From NCBI GenBank assembly GCA_032718865.1, contig JALUTQ010000040.1, forward strand, positions 1,116,001-1,180,000: a DNA stretch of 64,000 nt, in the 5' to 3' direction. This DNA comes from Tilletia caries (Eukaryota > Basidiomycota > Exobasidiomycetes > Tilletiales > Tilletiaceae). Shown here in pieces: positions 29,631 to 41,306 of this stretch. How positions within the stretch are numbered: the first letter of the stretch is position 1; each line of letters opens with the position of its first letter. Position numbers and translations under genes: made by a program. The notes beneath the pieces are model-generated. The model worked only from the letters and a program-made list of their open reading frames with translations. It searched no databases and had not been told where the DNA came from.

Positions 29631-30042
29631 TAGACTTCAGACTCTCTAGACTCCAGACTCCCCAGACTCATTTCTGCCAGTTCGCTTTCCCGCGCTCGCG
29701 CCACGCGCTCGCCACGCGTCCTCTCTCTTCCTGCTCCCTCATCATTGCGCAATGTCGTGCCACTTCTCTCTTCCCTGTCACGCTCCAATTCCCCCGCCTA
29801 TAAAACGGCTCCTCCCCATTGTACCATAGTGAAATCGACAAGCTTTTCCACAGATCTCTCTACTAGTCGAAGACTCTAGTCTGACTATCGGCTCAGGGTC
29901 CGTAATCTCCTCCGCTGCGGACGCGTTGGAATTGCTGCACCCCTTCGCCAAGAGGCTCTGTCGGTTAAGGTTCCACTTCATTTCATTAATTACTCCGCAC
30001 CCGCATATACAGGTGAATCCTTTATCCAGCTGCACTAGCATA
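29564..30042 (+). repeat. 3' LTR of the Ty3-type element
   Basis: 479 bp, read as identical to the 5' LTR, with its TATA box at 29799-29805. Pol extends 67 bases into it. Followed by the ATTGC duplication. Confidence 0.95.
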
Positions 30043-30047
30043 ATTGC

Positions 30048-31075
30048 CCGAGCCGCAACGTCATGACGCGCAAGATTGGCGTCGATTACAGCCTCCTCAA
30101 GAATCAGGTTGGCGCTTACCTCGGCTCCCTCCCCGGAAGAATAGCTCTCACCACCGACGGGTGTACGGCAGGAAACGGGGATCAGTTCCTGTCACTCACG
30201 GCCCACTTTATCACGGCAGACTGGGAGCTACAGACGATTTTCCTAGACTTCGCCCCTTTCCCTGTCCCGCACTCCGCGGAGAATGCCGCCAATCTCATAA
30301 TCAGCGCGCTGCAAGACTATGGAATCGAGAAGAAGATCTCGGCGTGCGTCCAGCGTCACAGACAACACCGCCTCCGCCTACAACATCTCTACCATCCTCA
30401 AACGTCGCGCTGCGCCGGCTCCCTCTTTCCCTTCTCGTTGCGCCGCTCACCTAATCAACCTCATCCTCAAGCACGGACAGAATGCCGGGAGAGACGAGAT
30501 CTTTCCCGAGCCCCGGGCCTTCGTCTCTTTCCTCCACCGCTCAAAGCCGACGCAAAAGGCACTGATGGCTGCACGCGAGTCAGTGGGCATCAAGTCCGCT
30601 GTTCCTCCGACTGCTATGGAGGTCAGGTGTGACTCTACGCTGGCGCAGGCCGCAGCTGCTTGGGCGGCAGCGGCTGGAGGCCTGGAGCCTGCCCTGCGTC
30701 ATCTCTTCGAGAGCGGCCACAGCACTTCGGCGTGGTCTGGGCAGGTCTGGCTTGATATGAGGGATAGTGGATACGATCAAGATCCTCAACGGATTCAAGG
30801 ACGTCAGCGACCACCTGCAGGGCCGCAGCTTCCCAATTATCAGCGCTGCGGCCGAAGGATATATCATCATGAACAAGGGTCTGGAAGAGCTTCGAGCGGC
30901 TTCGACTCTTACTCCTTGGGGAACGGAGGCTCCAGCGCTCTTTGATACCCGGCTTACCGAGTACCGAGAGCATCTGATTGATACGTTTGTGGTTCAGTGG
31001 GCCACCGTTCTCGATCCCTCCATGAAGGCTGAAGTCATTCGTGCCGACGGAGGGAACGATCTTCGATACATGTGA
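30048..31075 (+). pseudogene. hAT transposase, 3' part
   Basis: This continues the gene broken at 22623. It starts with VMTRKIGVDYSLLKNQVGAYL, then RIALTTDGCTAGNGDQFLSL and FITADWELQTIFLDFAPFP, the canonical hAT core around the first catalytic Asp. A frame change near 30345 leads to DNTASAYNISTILKRR and RCAAHLINLILKHG, the conserved tDNA/RC-H-NL block. A further frame holds ILNGFKDVSDHLQGRSFP and EEYREHLIDTF-like sequence, ending at a stop at 31075 (RYM). The C-terminal dimerisation domain is missing. Several frame changes make it a pseudogene. Confidence 0.75.
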
Positions 31076-31134
31076 ATGGAGGGAGGCAAATCAGGCCCTG
31101 GAAGGAGGCAAAATTGTGGGCCGTGGGTCTCTGA

Positions 31135-31945
31135 ACTAGAATTTTGCCTCCTTTCGGAGCATTTGCCTCCGAGGCAAATAGCAGAAATGAGGCAAATTTC
31201 GGCGTTTGATGAGGAAAGCGGTAAATTTGCCTCCCCAAGAGGCAATTTTGGGACCTCCGGGAGGCAAATTTGGTGCATATGAGCCTCAGTAGAAAAAACT
31301 GTGGAGGATTGGTGGAGAAATTGCCCAAATGGACCGTTTGTGGGGCTTTTGTGGAGCATCCGTGGAAAGCAAACCGCAACCCCTGCCAAAAGCTGATCTG
31401 CCACCTTTGCCACGTGAGCGTTGTCCAAATTTGCGTTGCGGTTGAGAATCTAGTCGCCGAGCATCGAAAACGATCACGTGGAGTTTTTTTCACCACCTTC
31501 AAAACAGTCACACACCAAAAGGGAGCATAACGATCCTCAATAAAAAGACGCAACAACGCCGTTTGAGGCAAAACTTGCGCGAGAGAGGGCATGCTGATGA
31601 GGTTGAGTGACTGTGGATGGCTACAGGAGCGCGTGAGAGCGGGAGTGCAGAAGGAGAGGGGGGGCAAGGGGAAGGCGTGCGTGCTGGGCCTTGGGAGCAC
31701 ACACAGGCGCTTTCCACTCATTTTTACTGTCGGGCAAAAAAAAGCGCGCTAAGCCAAATTTAAAGAGTGAAGTTTGGTGGAGCTTTCGTGGAGCTTTCGT
31801 GGAGAAAAAAGTTCATTTTGGAGGTTTCGTGGAGACTCCACCAAACCTCCACGAACCATCCACATTTTTTTCTACTGAGTATGAGCTTGGGCGACAATTT
31901 TGCCTCCAGGGGCAAATGCTGGGAGGCAAAATTCACGGTTCTCGG
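31135..31945. mobile_element. Inverted-repeat element with GAGGCAAAT and TCGTGGAG words
   Basis: Left arm (31135-31310) and right arm (about 31830-31945) are imperfect inverted copies: AATTTTGCCTCC, GCATTTGCC, CTCAGTAGAAAAAA and TGTGGA-G occur in the same order when the right arm is reversed. GGAGGCAAA words dominate both arms, and GTGGAGCTTTCGTGGAG direct repeats fill the right inner side. No ORF of note. It replaced the 3' end of the hAT gene. Confidence 0.5.
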
Positions 31946-32115
31946 GGGGGGGGGGGGACACACCTCGACAGAGAATGTAGGGAAAGAGAAGCACCCGTGT
32001 GTTGAAGATTGCCAGTTCTGCCACCAGTAGAAGCGTTCACAAAGAGCGGAAAAGAGAGAGCGACGGAAACCAGACAGAGAGAAGGGGGGAGAGAGAGAGA
32101 GAGGGGGGGGGGGGG
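31944..32115. repeat. Two 13-base G runs and a GA tract
   Basis: Runs of 13 G at 31944-31956 and 32103-32115 flank a purine-rich GA stretch. These may form G-quadruplexes or reflect assembly uncertainty. Confidence 0.7.
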
Positions 32116-32175
32116 AGAGACCGAAAGACCCGTACATTCGAAACTAATAGGTGAGATCCATGATGAGAAAGCGAT

Positions 32176-35100
32176 CTATTCGTCCGTCTGAACATCAGCC
32201 CAGAACGACCCGTTCGCGCCCCCGTCCGTCGTCTCGTTGATGATGCCCGCCCGGATCACCCAGTCCCCAAACGGCTCCCCCTTCTCCCGCTCCTGCGCGT
32301 ATCGGCGGATCATCGGCTTGAGAATCCGCAGGATCTCCGCTTCGTTGACGTTTTCTGTAGACAAAGGAGGAAAGAACTGGCTCAGCGTGGCTGTATCCCC
32401 CCGCAACATGTGCGCGACAACGAAACTCACCTTTGTACACCTTGTTGAGTCGTTGACCGGCGTGTCCACCACCGAGCATCATCAAGTAGCTTCCCGCTGC
32501 CTTGCCCACAAATCCAATCTCGGCCACCCAGGGACTGAAGGAGAGAAAGGGTTGAAGTCAGCAACAGGGTATTGACCAAAGGCAGAACAAGAAGATACGT
32601 ACCGAGCGCAACCGTTGGGACATCCCGTCATTCGGATCGTCACCTCGTCCTCTCGAAGGCCGTTATCGACAAACAGCTTCTCGACCTTGTCGACAAGGAC
32701 AGGCAAGTACCGTTCCGACTCCGCCATCGCCAGACCACACGTGGGGAAAGCAACACATGCTGATGCGCTCAACTTGACACCCGAATGGTTCCAGTTGTCC
32801 ATCTTCCACTTCTGGAGGTGAGCCTCGATCGCAGGCTTGTCCTCAGGTTCAACGTCCGCCACGATGATGTGCTGGTTCGGCGTCATGCGCAGCTGGCCCT
32901 TGTGAATGTGGCACAGCTCCCGCAGACCCGTTCGGAACTGGTCCCCGGGCGCATCTCGGACACGGCCGTTCTCGAGCCAGAGCGTGCAGTGCCATTTGCC
33001 CCGATGATCCCGCGACCAGCCGTATTCGTCTGTATTGCTCTCGAAGTGGTACGACCGCGCTTCGCCCAGCGGGTAGCCTAAGCGCCGCTCGAGCTCGGCC
33101 TTGAACTTGTCGGGGCCACCCCAGACCTTGTCGATAGTGTACTTGAGACTGAAATCACAATCAAGATCGGTCCAGTCAGCATAAATGAGCCTGTGATACT
33201 GCCCTGCGTCCTGATCATTACTCACCGAGCGTTCTTGCGGTTCTGACGGTTACCCGTGTCGCGCTGGATGAGCATGACATGCTTGCAGGCCTCGAGCGTT
33301 TGCTCCGGTGTGACAAAGCCGATGACGTTACCCAGACGCGGGTAGGTCGCTTTGTTGCCGTGCGAGACACCCATGCCACCTCCGATCACGAGGTTGAAGC
33401 CGGCCAGTCGCTTGGACCTGTCGGCAATCGCAATAAGACCAATGTCATGTGCGAAGCAGTCCGTGTCGTTGCGAGGAGGCACCGCGATGGCAATCTTGAA
33501 CTTGCGCGGCAGGTAGTACGCGCCGTAGAGCGGCTCGTAGTCCTTCAGAGCGCCACCTACAAGGAGTTCGTTCGAGCTGTCCGTGCCCTTGTCGAGCCAG
33601 ATCTCGTGGTAGGCGTTCATCCGCGGGAGGAGGTACTCGCTGATCTTCTGACTGAACTCGAATGTGTCCTGGTGAAGCTCGCTGAGGGCCGGGTTGGGAC
33701 TGCACATCACGTTTCGGTTGACATCGCCACAGGCAGCAATGGTGTCGAGCATGCTCTTGTTGATACCTTGCATGGCCGCCTTGAGGTTGCCCTTGACGAT
33801 GCAGTGGTACTGGATGGTCTGACGGGTGGTGATCTTCATCGTCTGATTGCCGTACTGCTCCGCAACATCGTCGAGCTGGATCCATTGCTGCGGAGTGCAG
33901 ACGCCACCGGGAATACGGCATCGAATCATGAAGCTGTATGCGGGCTCGAGTCCGGCAGCCTTACGCTCCTCAAAGGTGTCACGATCGTACTGCATGTACG
34001 TGCCGTGGAACTTGGTGAGCTGGGTGTCGGTCTCGGCAATGGCGCCGGTGCTCTTGTCCGCCAAGCCCTCTCGAATGGTACCACGGAGGTAGTTGGACGC
34101 AATCTTAATGTGCTCGTTGGTGATCGGCTCCGGCTCGGCCTCCGTCACCTCGACGGTGTCGACACCGAGCGCCTTCCACAATTGTGGTTCCCAAACTTTG
34201 TAACCCGTCTGCCATCCATCGGCATCTTGGTCGTCGCCCATACCGAGCGGCGCAAATCGCTCGGCACCGAGGACTTCCATCCGCGCGTCAATGTCCTTCG
34301 CTGGCTTGTTGTAGTAATGGGCGTCCTCGGGCCGGGGCCAGTAGTGGCTGTCACCCATGCCGAAGACGGTGTACTTGACACTGTCCTGGAAGACACCAGG
34401 CTCGAGCTTAGCGAGGGTCTTGGTCGTCTCACGTCCATTCTGGGGAGCTTCACCCTGTCCAGCGGTGGAAGAGATCAGGGCCACGTTGGTCTCGTCCTTG
34501 AGCTCATCGGCAACCGGGTAATCATCCATCGCGAGAACACGTGCCGCAAGGCCACGAGCTTTGGCGCGAACACCCAACTTCTTGGCAACCTTCTCCGCAT
34601 TGCCACCGTCAGATGCGTAGAGGATCAGCAAGGGCGGGCCATCCATGGAACCCAACATCTTCTCGTATGCCTCCTTAGCCTTGCGCTTCTGGGCATCCCG
34701 CAGACCAGTGCCTTGGGAAGCCGAGAGGTCATAGGCCAACTCGGGCTTGGCCTTGGTGAGGAAGCTGAGGTGGTTCTGACGATCGAGGAAGTCCTTAAGT
34801 TGCTCGCGGATGCGGACACTGTCGAGTCGGAACACGTCGGACCCACGCGCCTCGGCGGACGGGTCCCAGCGGAACAGCGGCCAGTAACCAGAGTCCACAG
34901 CGAGCTTGGTCTCGCGAAGCACTTCGAGCGCCGGGGCGTCCTCAGTCCGGTATGGGATGTGGGCAAGGATGATCGACGGGCCGTTGAACTTGTCAGCTTC
35001 GTTGAGGGCATGCAGGACTTGAGTAAAGTCGGCGTAGACTGCGGTCGACGCGACGTAGACGCCACCGTAGTTCATCGCATACAAGCCAATGTCCTTCTTC

Positions 35101-36878
35101 CTCTGGTGGGCAGGAACTGCTTCGCGTTGGGAGTACGGCACACTGTCAAAGATGAGCATGTTGACGTTGCGACCGGAGGCGATGACATGGTGGACACCGG
35201 ACATGCCGGCGTCGTAGGCCCAAGCATCAGATCCAACGATCCAGCGCGACTGCGGGGCCAGGAAGGAGGCGTGTGAGCGCACAACATCGAGGGCAGGTGT
35301 TGCGTCGGCGGCAAGAAGGGGGAGTAGTGTCTTGGACGCCTCGGCGCTGGCCTTGGCGTCGTCCTTCTTAGCGAGCCACGAGGAGAGAGCAGTGTGGAGG
35401 TCCTTGGAGAGAGAAGAGGAGTGGGACTTGAGTGCTTCGTTAACGGCAACGATCAACGTGTCGCGCTTCTCCAGCTGGGCGAGAAGCTGACCAAAGGCGA
35501 ATTCGGGGCTTCGCTGAGACGGATGAGAGCTTGCCGTCTCCGTCGCGCTGTTGATGACCTGCAATCGGTTCTCAAACAGCTGTTGGAGGAGGAGGCTGTA
35601 TGCCTCTTCGTGCTTGGGGGCTTTGACGACGGGGGCCACCAGACCTTTGCTGAGGGTGACGCTAGAGGAGGAGGGCAGCGAGTCTGAGCTTCCGGCAATG
35701 ATGCTGTGAGAAGGCTGGGGCGCCTCGAGGTTGGCAACGAGAAGACGAGCGACATCGACCTCGCGCCCGATCTCGATGTGACCGAGCTGACCGCTGATGA
35801 GTACGGGCGGGATCTTTGCGCTGTTGCCAGACTGGTGGAAAGCACTGGCGATGTCAATGAAGAGCGGGCCAAAGCGCGTCTTCTTCTTCTCGCTCTTCTC
35901 GAGGACAGTGACGCGCTGAACCGAGGTGGGGATGAGGGTGAGAAGCTGTTGGGTCAAAGTGGGGCGTACGAGGCGAACTTCGAGCACAGCGAGCTCGTCG
36001 GAGGCGGCTGCGAGAGCTTCGGATCCTGCGCCGAGCACTACAGCGAGGTTGGAGGCTGACGAGGACCCGTAGAGCTCGTATGGCTCGATGGACTGGCCGA
36101 GCTCCTCGGAGAGGGTGGTGAATGCTGAGCTGACGATCTGCTCGAGGTCGTCAGCAGGGGAGGGGGAAGCGGCAAATGCTGCGGTGTCGTCGGAGTCGGC
36201 CTCGGATGCCTGGGATACGCTCGAGTAGCCGTTTGACTTGCCGTTCGCATGTCCGTTGCTGTGGCCATTGCCGTTGGTATCCCTCGATGCTGACTGGCTG
36301 AGGAAGGCGTGAACCTGCTTGGCCTCGAGCTGTGACTCCGGTGCTGATCCTTCGATGGGCTCGAAGAAGTGGATAACGGGCCGCTTGGCTGCGATGGCAA
36401 TTCTTGAAGCGAGCAAGGCGTGGTGATAGGCCTGCTCGACGGTGGAGGAGTGAATCAAGACGGCGCCAGAGGAGCGCAAGGCCATGACATCGGAATGGTC
36501 TGCGGAGGCCGCGAGATGAATGGCGACGGGCTGGGAGAGCAGAGTGGCGAGCTGGGGCAGGATCCCAGTCAGGGTCTGTCGGTCTGCGTAGCCGAGGAGG
36601 GAGACGAGGGTTGTGGCGTCGGACGAGGCGGCGGCGGTGGCGAGCTGGGCGAGGAGCGCTGCGGGTTGGGCATGGGGAGCGACACCGTGCAGCTGGGCCT
36701 GCCCGCTACTGGCGCCCTGCGAGGACGAGAGCAGCCTGGCATAAGCACCCGCAGGCCCGTCCTGGCTGGCGCCCGAGTCGGCTGACCGAGCGCCGGCGAC
36801 GACGACAACGAGCTGGGCGCTGGCGGCGGCAGCAACGGCACCGACCTGGGCTGCGGCCGACGACGTAGAGGCGGCCAT
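32176..36878 (-). CDS. MET5: Sulfite reductase [NADPH] hemoprotein beta subunit
   Basis: Four exons (36878-33226, 33148-32603, 32534-32431, 32354-32176; all GT-AG) give 1493 residues in frame. The N-terminal 650 residues are the pyruvate-oxidoreductase-like region typical of fungal MET5/ECM17. A flavodoxin domain follows at about 745-890 ([30 protein letters not shown]). Then come two ferredoxin-like half domains of sulfite/nitrite reductase ([13 protein letters not shown]). The siroheme/4Fe-4S cysteines are in CVAFPTC and TGCPNGCAR in exon 2. The enzyme reduces sulfite to sulfide with six electrons for cysteine and methionine synthesis, with a flavoprotein alpha subunit, in the cytosol. All cofactor residues are present. 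An intact host gene, just right of the transposon-rich half. Confidence 0.95.
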
Positions 36879-37436
36879 CTTCTTTCACTTCTGAGGTTCG
36901 GTTCTTGGACGTGGTCCGATAAGCAAAGCTGAGAGGTGGGAAGGAAGGAAATCAGAATCGCTGCTGGATGCTGGAGATGGACGACTTCACTCAGCAGTCA
37001 GCGGTCAGCAGTCCTCACTTTTTGCCTGCTGTAGAATCTGGACCTCGGTCTTCCAAGTTGAGGATCCCGCTCAGGGCCAAGAAGAAAAAGTAACAGTCAG
37101 CCGGCCGGCGTCGCGCTGAGCTGACTTGAAACACACAGCCGATTGGCCCGTTCCCCCCGAGCGCCAGGCACAAAGTGAGGGAGAGTCTCTTATGTATTCC
37201 GGAGTCAGTAGTCAGGCGTGCTGCGTGCAAGACCCGGTCCTTCTCCGCAGAAGCACGAGGAAGCAGACCCTGGTGAGTCGCCGGCACGTCGTCCGGCGGA
37301 GAATGAACGTGCTCTGCTGGCGTGATGGAGAGGTGGGATGGTGCCATCGGCGAAGGTGCTCCTGCTCCTTGTCCTGCCTTATAATTTGCATGGCTGATTA
37401 TATTTTATTAAGTAGAAATGAAGTCATGAAAGTGCA
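36879..37436. other. MET5 upstream region
   Basis: The spacer between the MET5 start and the tRNA gene. Open frames here overlap without protein-like composition. It should hold the MET5 promoter; no specific element was identified. Confidence 0.4.
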
Positions 37437-37531
37437 GGTGAGATGGCCGAGCGGTTAAGGCGCTACGTTAAGGTTCTTCTTAATTGATTCCGTAGTCCGA
37501 AAGGGCGTGGGTTCGAATCCCACTCTCATCA
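37437..37531 (+). tRNA. tRNA-Leu (anticodon AAG) with a 16-base intron
   Basis: The acceptor stem GGTGAGA pairs with TCTCATC (one G-T pair), with A as the discriminator. An A box (TGGCCGAGCGGTTAAGG) and B box (GGTTCGAATCC) are present. The anticodon stem CTACG/CGTAG encloses TTAAGG, then the intron (TTCTTCTTAATTGATT), then C, so the anticodon is AAG. The intron contains CTTAA, which can pair with the anticodon region. A long variable arm with a CC-GAAA-GG hairpin confirms the Leu/Ser class. A TTTTT terminator follows at 37536. Confidence 0.95.
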
Positions 37532-37957
37532 CATATTTTTGGACTTTTTTTCCTTCACACACTCAACCACCCGCTTTCCCAAGTGTACAGGTGCTGCCTT
37601 TTTTGTCGACTTGGTAGGTTCACCCGCGTCGAAGGTGTGTACATATGTAGATGCCAACGACGCAGCGATCCTTGCTCCCGTCCCTATGCTCGAAGTATAC
37701 ACCTTGGGGCATTGTGTGGATGAGCTCGTCCTTCCCTGATGTTCCCTCGGCATTTCCTCAGCTTGCGGCCGTAATAATCTGTCTCCCGATTTTACTCCCT
37801 GAGTTAGTGGGAGTGCGGTTTATTGGGTTTGAAATCCTGTAGTGATCCTTCTTTCCTACCACCACCATCTCCCCCAATCTACACTCCCCATCGTTCGCAG
37901 GCTTTCGCAAGGCAGCAATCGATAGTCGTGGAGGAAGCAGACACTCAGCCCAGAAGC

Positions 37958-37965
37958 TATAAAGG
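37958..37965 (+). promoter_or_regulatory. TATA box of the short-chain dehydrogenase gene
   Basis: TATAAAGG lies 128 bases before the ATG at 38093, followed by a CT-rich leader. Confidence 0.6.
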
Positions 37966-38092
37966 CGGACGCTCGTTTGCTGATCCTCCTCCCCTTTCTC
38001 CCATTCACAGCATCCCATCTATCCTCCCCTTATCCAGCTCACCTTCTTCCTCCAGCCAACTCAGCCTCTCCCACAAACGACCCATCTCTACC

Positions 38093-38908
38093 ATGTCCCA
38101 ACCCAAGGCAATTGCCATCGGCGCCTCGCGTGGTAAGTACCTCACGTAGTCCCGAATTTACTTTGGCCCGAGTCTGAGCCTGTTCTGACCCTAAACTCTG
38201 AATTCAAACAGGTATATCGGCCAAGGACTCCTCCAGAAGCTCGCCCGCGAAGGATACGAGGCCTTCGGTACCATCCGCTCCCAGCCCAAGGACGATCACA
38301 CCTTTCAGGTCGACCTGACCGACTTGAACGCGGCCAGTGTCAAAGCAGCTGCCGCCAACTTCGACTCGCTGGATCTTCTCATCGTCAGCGGTGCGATCGC
38401 CGGCGACAATGCGTTGACCACCATCTCGCCTGATGATCACCGGGCCTCCTTGAACAACAATGTCGTCGGTCCTCTCACCGCTGCACAGGCCTTCTTGCCC
38501 GCGCTGAGGAAAGGAAAGCAGAAGACGATCGTCTTCATCACCAGCAACCTTGGTTCCATCGGCTTCAATCTGGATAATGCCCGGCAACCGGCTGACGAGC
38601 GAGTACCCGTTCCCAGCAGTCCGTACGGGGCCACCAAGGCCGCCCTCAACCTTATCGGCATCAGTCTCTACTCCGAGCTCTCCGCCGAAGGCTTCTCGGT
38701 CCTCCTCGTTCGCCCCGGTCTGGTCCGCACCGACATGACCAACGGATTCTTAGAGGTGCTGGAGAAAGCCAGCCCGGCAAACTCGATCCCGGCCCTCACC
38801 ATCGATGAGAGCACGGACGCGATCGTGAAGACGGTCAAGGCTCACATTGTAAGCGGCAAACCGGATGTCAAGCACCTCAACTACGATGGCACTGAGCTCT
38901 CTCGGTGA
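38093..38908 (+). CDS. Short-chain dehydrogenase/reductase
   Basis: Two exons (38093-38136 and 38212-38908) give 246 residues. The nucleotide-binding loop is GASRG with IGQGLL across the splice. The donor that keeps frame is AA|GTACCT rather than the better-looking GTAAGT four bases earlier, which adds Lys-Tyr to the loop. Asp-61-type DLTDLNAAS, a dinucleotide strand LLIVSGA (usually NAG/NNA), a Ser strand IVFITSNLGS and the catalytic YGATK (Tyr-x-x-x-Lys) are all visible, then RPGLVRTDM. Such enzymes oxidise or reduce alcohols and ketones with NAD(P). The substrate cannot be told. SGA in place of NAG is a minor deviation. Confidence 0.9.
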
Positions 38909-39542
38909 AAAACTCTTCTCGACTTCAAGGACCCTGTCTCTCCCAGCTCCGTCACTGTATCAATAATATCACCATTGTCGCACTGTATCAATCATATCAC
39001 CATTGTCGAACTCCCAAATAATTGCTGGACACTGCGAATGACTTCTTCATCCTATGATGTGAGCATGAGGCAAGAACGCCGATTACAGCTTTGACATGTC
39101 TAGGACTTGGTAGACACATGTAGAGAAGGGATAGACTTGGGAGGCGAGGTGAGATGTGGGTCGAAGCGTTGTTAGCCCAGGATCAGGAACGCGGGAAGGA
39201 TTGCAACGAGAGGCAGCCATAAGTAAACCTGATCCAACGAGCCCTGAGGAAACGGCCGCGGGAAACAATATGACAGCCAAGAGGTGAAGGGAGGTAGACT
39301 TGAATTTGAATTTCCCAAAGATGAAGGATGAATGAGAGAATACAGTGGGTTTGAATCGAAGAATGGTGATGGTGCGGTTGAGTGGGAGAAGGATGTGCGA
39401 AGCTGATGATCTTAGAACGATGATGATGATAGACCGGTGACCAGGAAACCCCGAAGAGAACATGAAAGTGAAGGATACCCGTGCCGCTGAGTGTGGCACG
39501 GTGGATTCCTCTGGACGAAGCGAACGGGAGCCAGTCCCGCTC
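38909..39542. other. Convergent intergenic region
   Basis: A TATCA(A/T)TAATATCACCATTGTCG segment occurs twice near 38957-39008, as an imperfect direct repeat after the dehydrogenase stop. Otherwise 3' untranslated sequence of both neighbours; no gene seen. Confidence 0.4.
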
Positions 39543-40212
39543 TCAGTCCGAGGCGTAAGCGGCGACGGCACTGGCCATGGCAGCGTTGAAGTTGGCAGCA
39601 AGAGAGGTCGCAGTAGCCTTGGCCGAGGTCGGAGTGACGTTGACCAGAGCCTGAGCGAAAGCCTTGGTACCGGTGGCAAGCTTGCCGACGTCGGACTTGG
39701 CGATGCCTGCAACGCCCATGCGCTGTAAGAGGACGAAGGTGATGTGTGAGCGAAAAACAGTCATCATGAACAACGTGTGCTGCTGTAGACTCACGTCGAA
39801 GGTTGGCTCAAGGGCCGAGACGCGCGTAGTTGCGTTGTTGACCTTGGGGTAGAGCGCCTTGACGGAAGCAATCATAAGGTTTGCGTTCGAGGTGCTGAAG
39901 ACAGCCTCATCGCGGGCATCGGAAGCCGCACTGCGAGCAAGAGAAGCGATGGATGAGTCTCCAGAAAGGAATAGACCACATCGGACCTGTGCTTTTGACT
40001 CACGCGTCCAGCTTGTCAGCGAGTGCCTTGGCGGAGGAGTCGACGTTGAGCGCACCCGAGTAGGTAGCAACGCTCGAGCTCCAAAGCTGGTTGTTAAGCG
40101 AAACCACAGCCGTGTCGATGGCCCTGATGTTGGCGGCCAGGGAGGCGTAGTCGGCCATGGCGACGGTGGCCAAAGAAAGGAGAGCAACGAGGTTGGAGGA
40201 GGAGAACTGCAT
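39543..40212 (-). CDS. HsbA-like (hydrophobic surface binding protein A) secreted protein
   Basis: Three exons (40212-40004, 39930-39795, 39722-39543) give 174 residues. A signal peptide (MQFSSSNLVALLSLATVAMA) is followed by an all-helical Ala-rich domain: IRAIDTAVVSLNNQL, VDSSAKALADKLDA, AVFSTSNANLMIASVKAL and ALVNVTPTSAKATATSLAANF, the HsbA/cell-wall galactomannoprotein fold. Family members are secreted and coat hydrophobic surfaces, or recruit cutinase-like enzymes, in the founding Aspergillus example. A paralogue at 62906-63599 has the same intron positions and almost the same exon lengths. Minus-strand TATA (CATAAAAGG) at 40387-40395 lies about 175 bases upstream of the start. Confidence 0.85.
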
Positions 40213-40386
40213 CTTGAAGAATGAGAGTATGGGGGGGTTTGAAGGGTGAAAACAGGGGAGGGGCTTGGGGTAAAGAAGGTGAGTTAAGAGTGTTCTTGAA
40301 ACGGAGGCAGGAGTGTAGAGTGAGGAGTGAGGAGTGGTGGGGTGGATGAGGAATCAGTAGAAGGGAAGTTGGCACCTTGACCGCAG

Positions 40387-40395
40387 CCTTTTATG
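40387..40395 (-). promoter_or_regulatory. TATA box of the HsbA-like gene
   Basis: CATAAAAGG on the minus strand, followed by a long leader to the ATG at 40212. Confidence 0.55.
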
Positions 40396-40399
40396 GCTT

Positions 40400-41306
40400 T
40401 CCGAGGGGTGTACTCGCATCCTACCTCGATTGCTGTAACGCGCTGTGGAAGGACTGAGATTGTCGACCTGAACGCCCTCGACGACGCAGCGATGGCAGTC
40501 TCGAGCCATCAGAGACAAGGATGTGTGAAGGACCTGTGGGGAAGCGAGACTGTAAGCTGAGTCGGGATCAAGAAACACGGTCGGGTCGTCGTGCCTTGTC
40601 CCTTGCACTCCAGCCTGCAAGCCTGCAAGCCAACAAGATGGAAGACGTCAAAGACACAATGTCAGCAGTCAGAGAGGTCAGAGGGAAAACCGGGGCTCAA
40701 ACGTCAACAGCTGGAAAATGGGGACGGTGAGCTTTTGCAGATCGCACCGAAGATCCCGACACCTCTCCAAAGCGGACCTGTCAACCGGGGGTGCTAGACT
40801 CCACTGGAGCCGGTCAGTCGGGTTGGTCGGTGGACCTTGGTACTGCGGATTACACCTCCGCGCGTCCGAACCTGTGAATTCGTGGTGCACGCGGTGCAAG
40901 GAGGTGGTGGTCTCTTCGATGGACACGGTTCCAGTTTTTCCAGAGTGCTGGGTCCGAAACCCGGGCGAAGCCGAACAAAGGGAAAGCGTTGCAAACGCGT
41001 TCGTGCAAGACGTTCAGCAGGAGCGCACCAAACGTACCGCAAGTCCGCAAGTAGTCAGTCGGCTTCGAGCGCAGTCTCACATCTCACAAAGGTCTTGAAC
41101 CTTGAATACCGGGCTGTGTGGCGAGGGACGGCAAGGTAAGACGTTGAGGATCATTTTGCTCTCCCACGTTGTGACCTGTGAGCGCGTCAAAGCGCGACGC
41201 GGTGGAAGCGAGAATCGTACGCGTCGAGACTCTCGACTCTCGAGCAACACTTTTTTTCTTCCAGCTTCGCTCTGCCTCAGTCGCACCACCTCATCAGGGA
41301 AAGACA
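40400..41306. other. Divergent intergenic region
   Basis: Between the HsbA-like gene and the histone-chaperone gene. Open frames on both strands overlap one another and lack motifs; no gene is supported. Confidence 0.4.

Larger units (their letters stand above)
22624..30042 (+). mobile_element. Full-length Ty3/gypsy-type LTR retrotransposon with identical LTRs
   Basis: The element is 7419 bp and flanked by the 5 bp duplication ATTGC (22619-22623 and 30043-30047). Both LTRs are 479 bp and read identically to the eye. A primer-binding site lies directly after the 5' LTR, and a purine-rich GGCGGTGGGGA directly before the 3' LTR. Gag, a zinc-knuckle ORF and pol lie between. It sits inside a decayed hAT transposase gene. 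Identical LTRs imply a very recent insertion. Confidence 0.95.
21664..31075 (+). mobile_element. Decayed autonomous hAT element, split by a retrotransposon
   Basis: A left end starting CAGTGTTGCTGATTGGG (21664) is followed by subterminal GGGTACCCG/CGGGTA repeats to about 21840, then the transposase gene. A Ty3 element occupies 22624-30042 inside that gene. The right hAT end was not found; after 31075 the DNA changes to a different inverted-repeat element. Confidence 0.6.

Noticed and set aside
33279..35276. 665-codon plus-strand open frame
   Set aside because: It is the antisense shadow of the sulfite reductase exon, whose domains and cofactor cysteines are clear on the minus strand.
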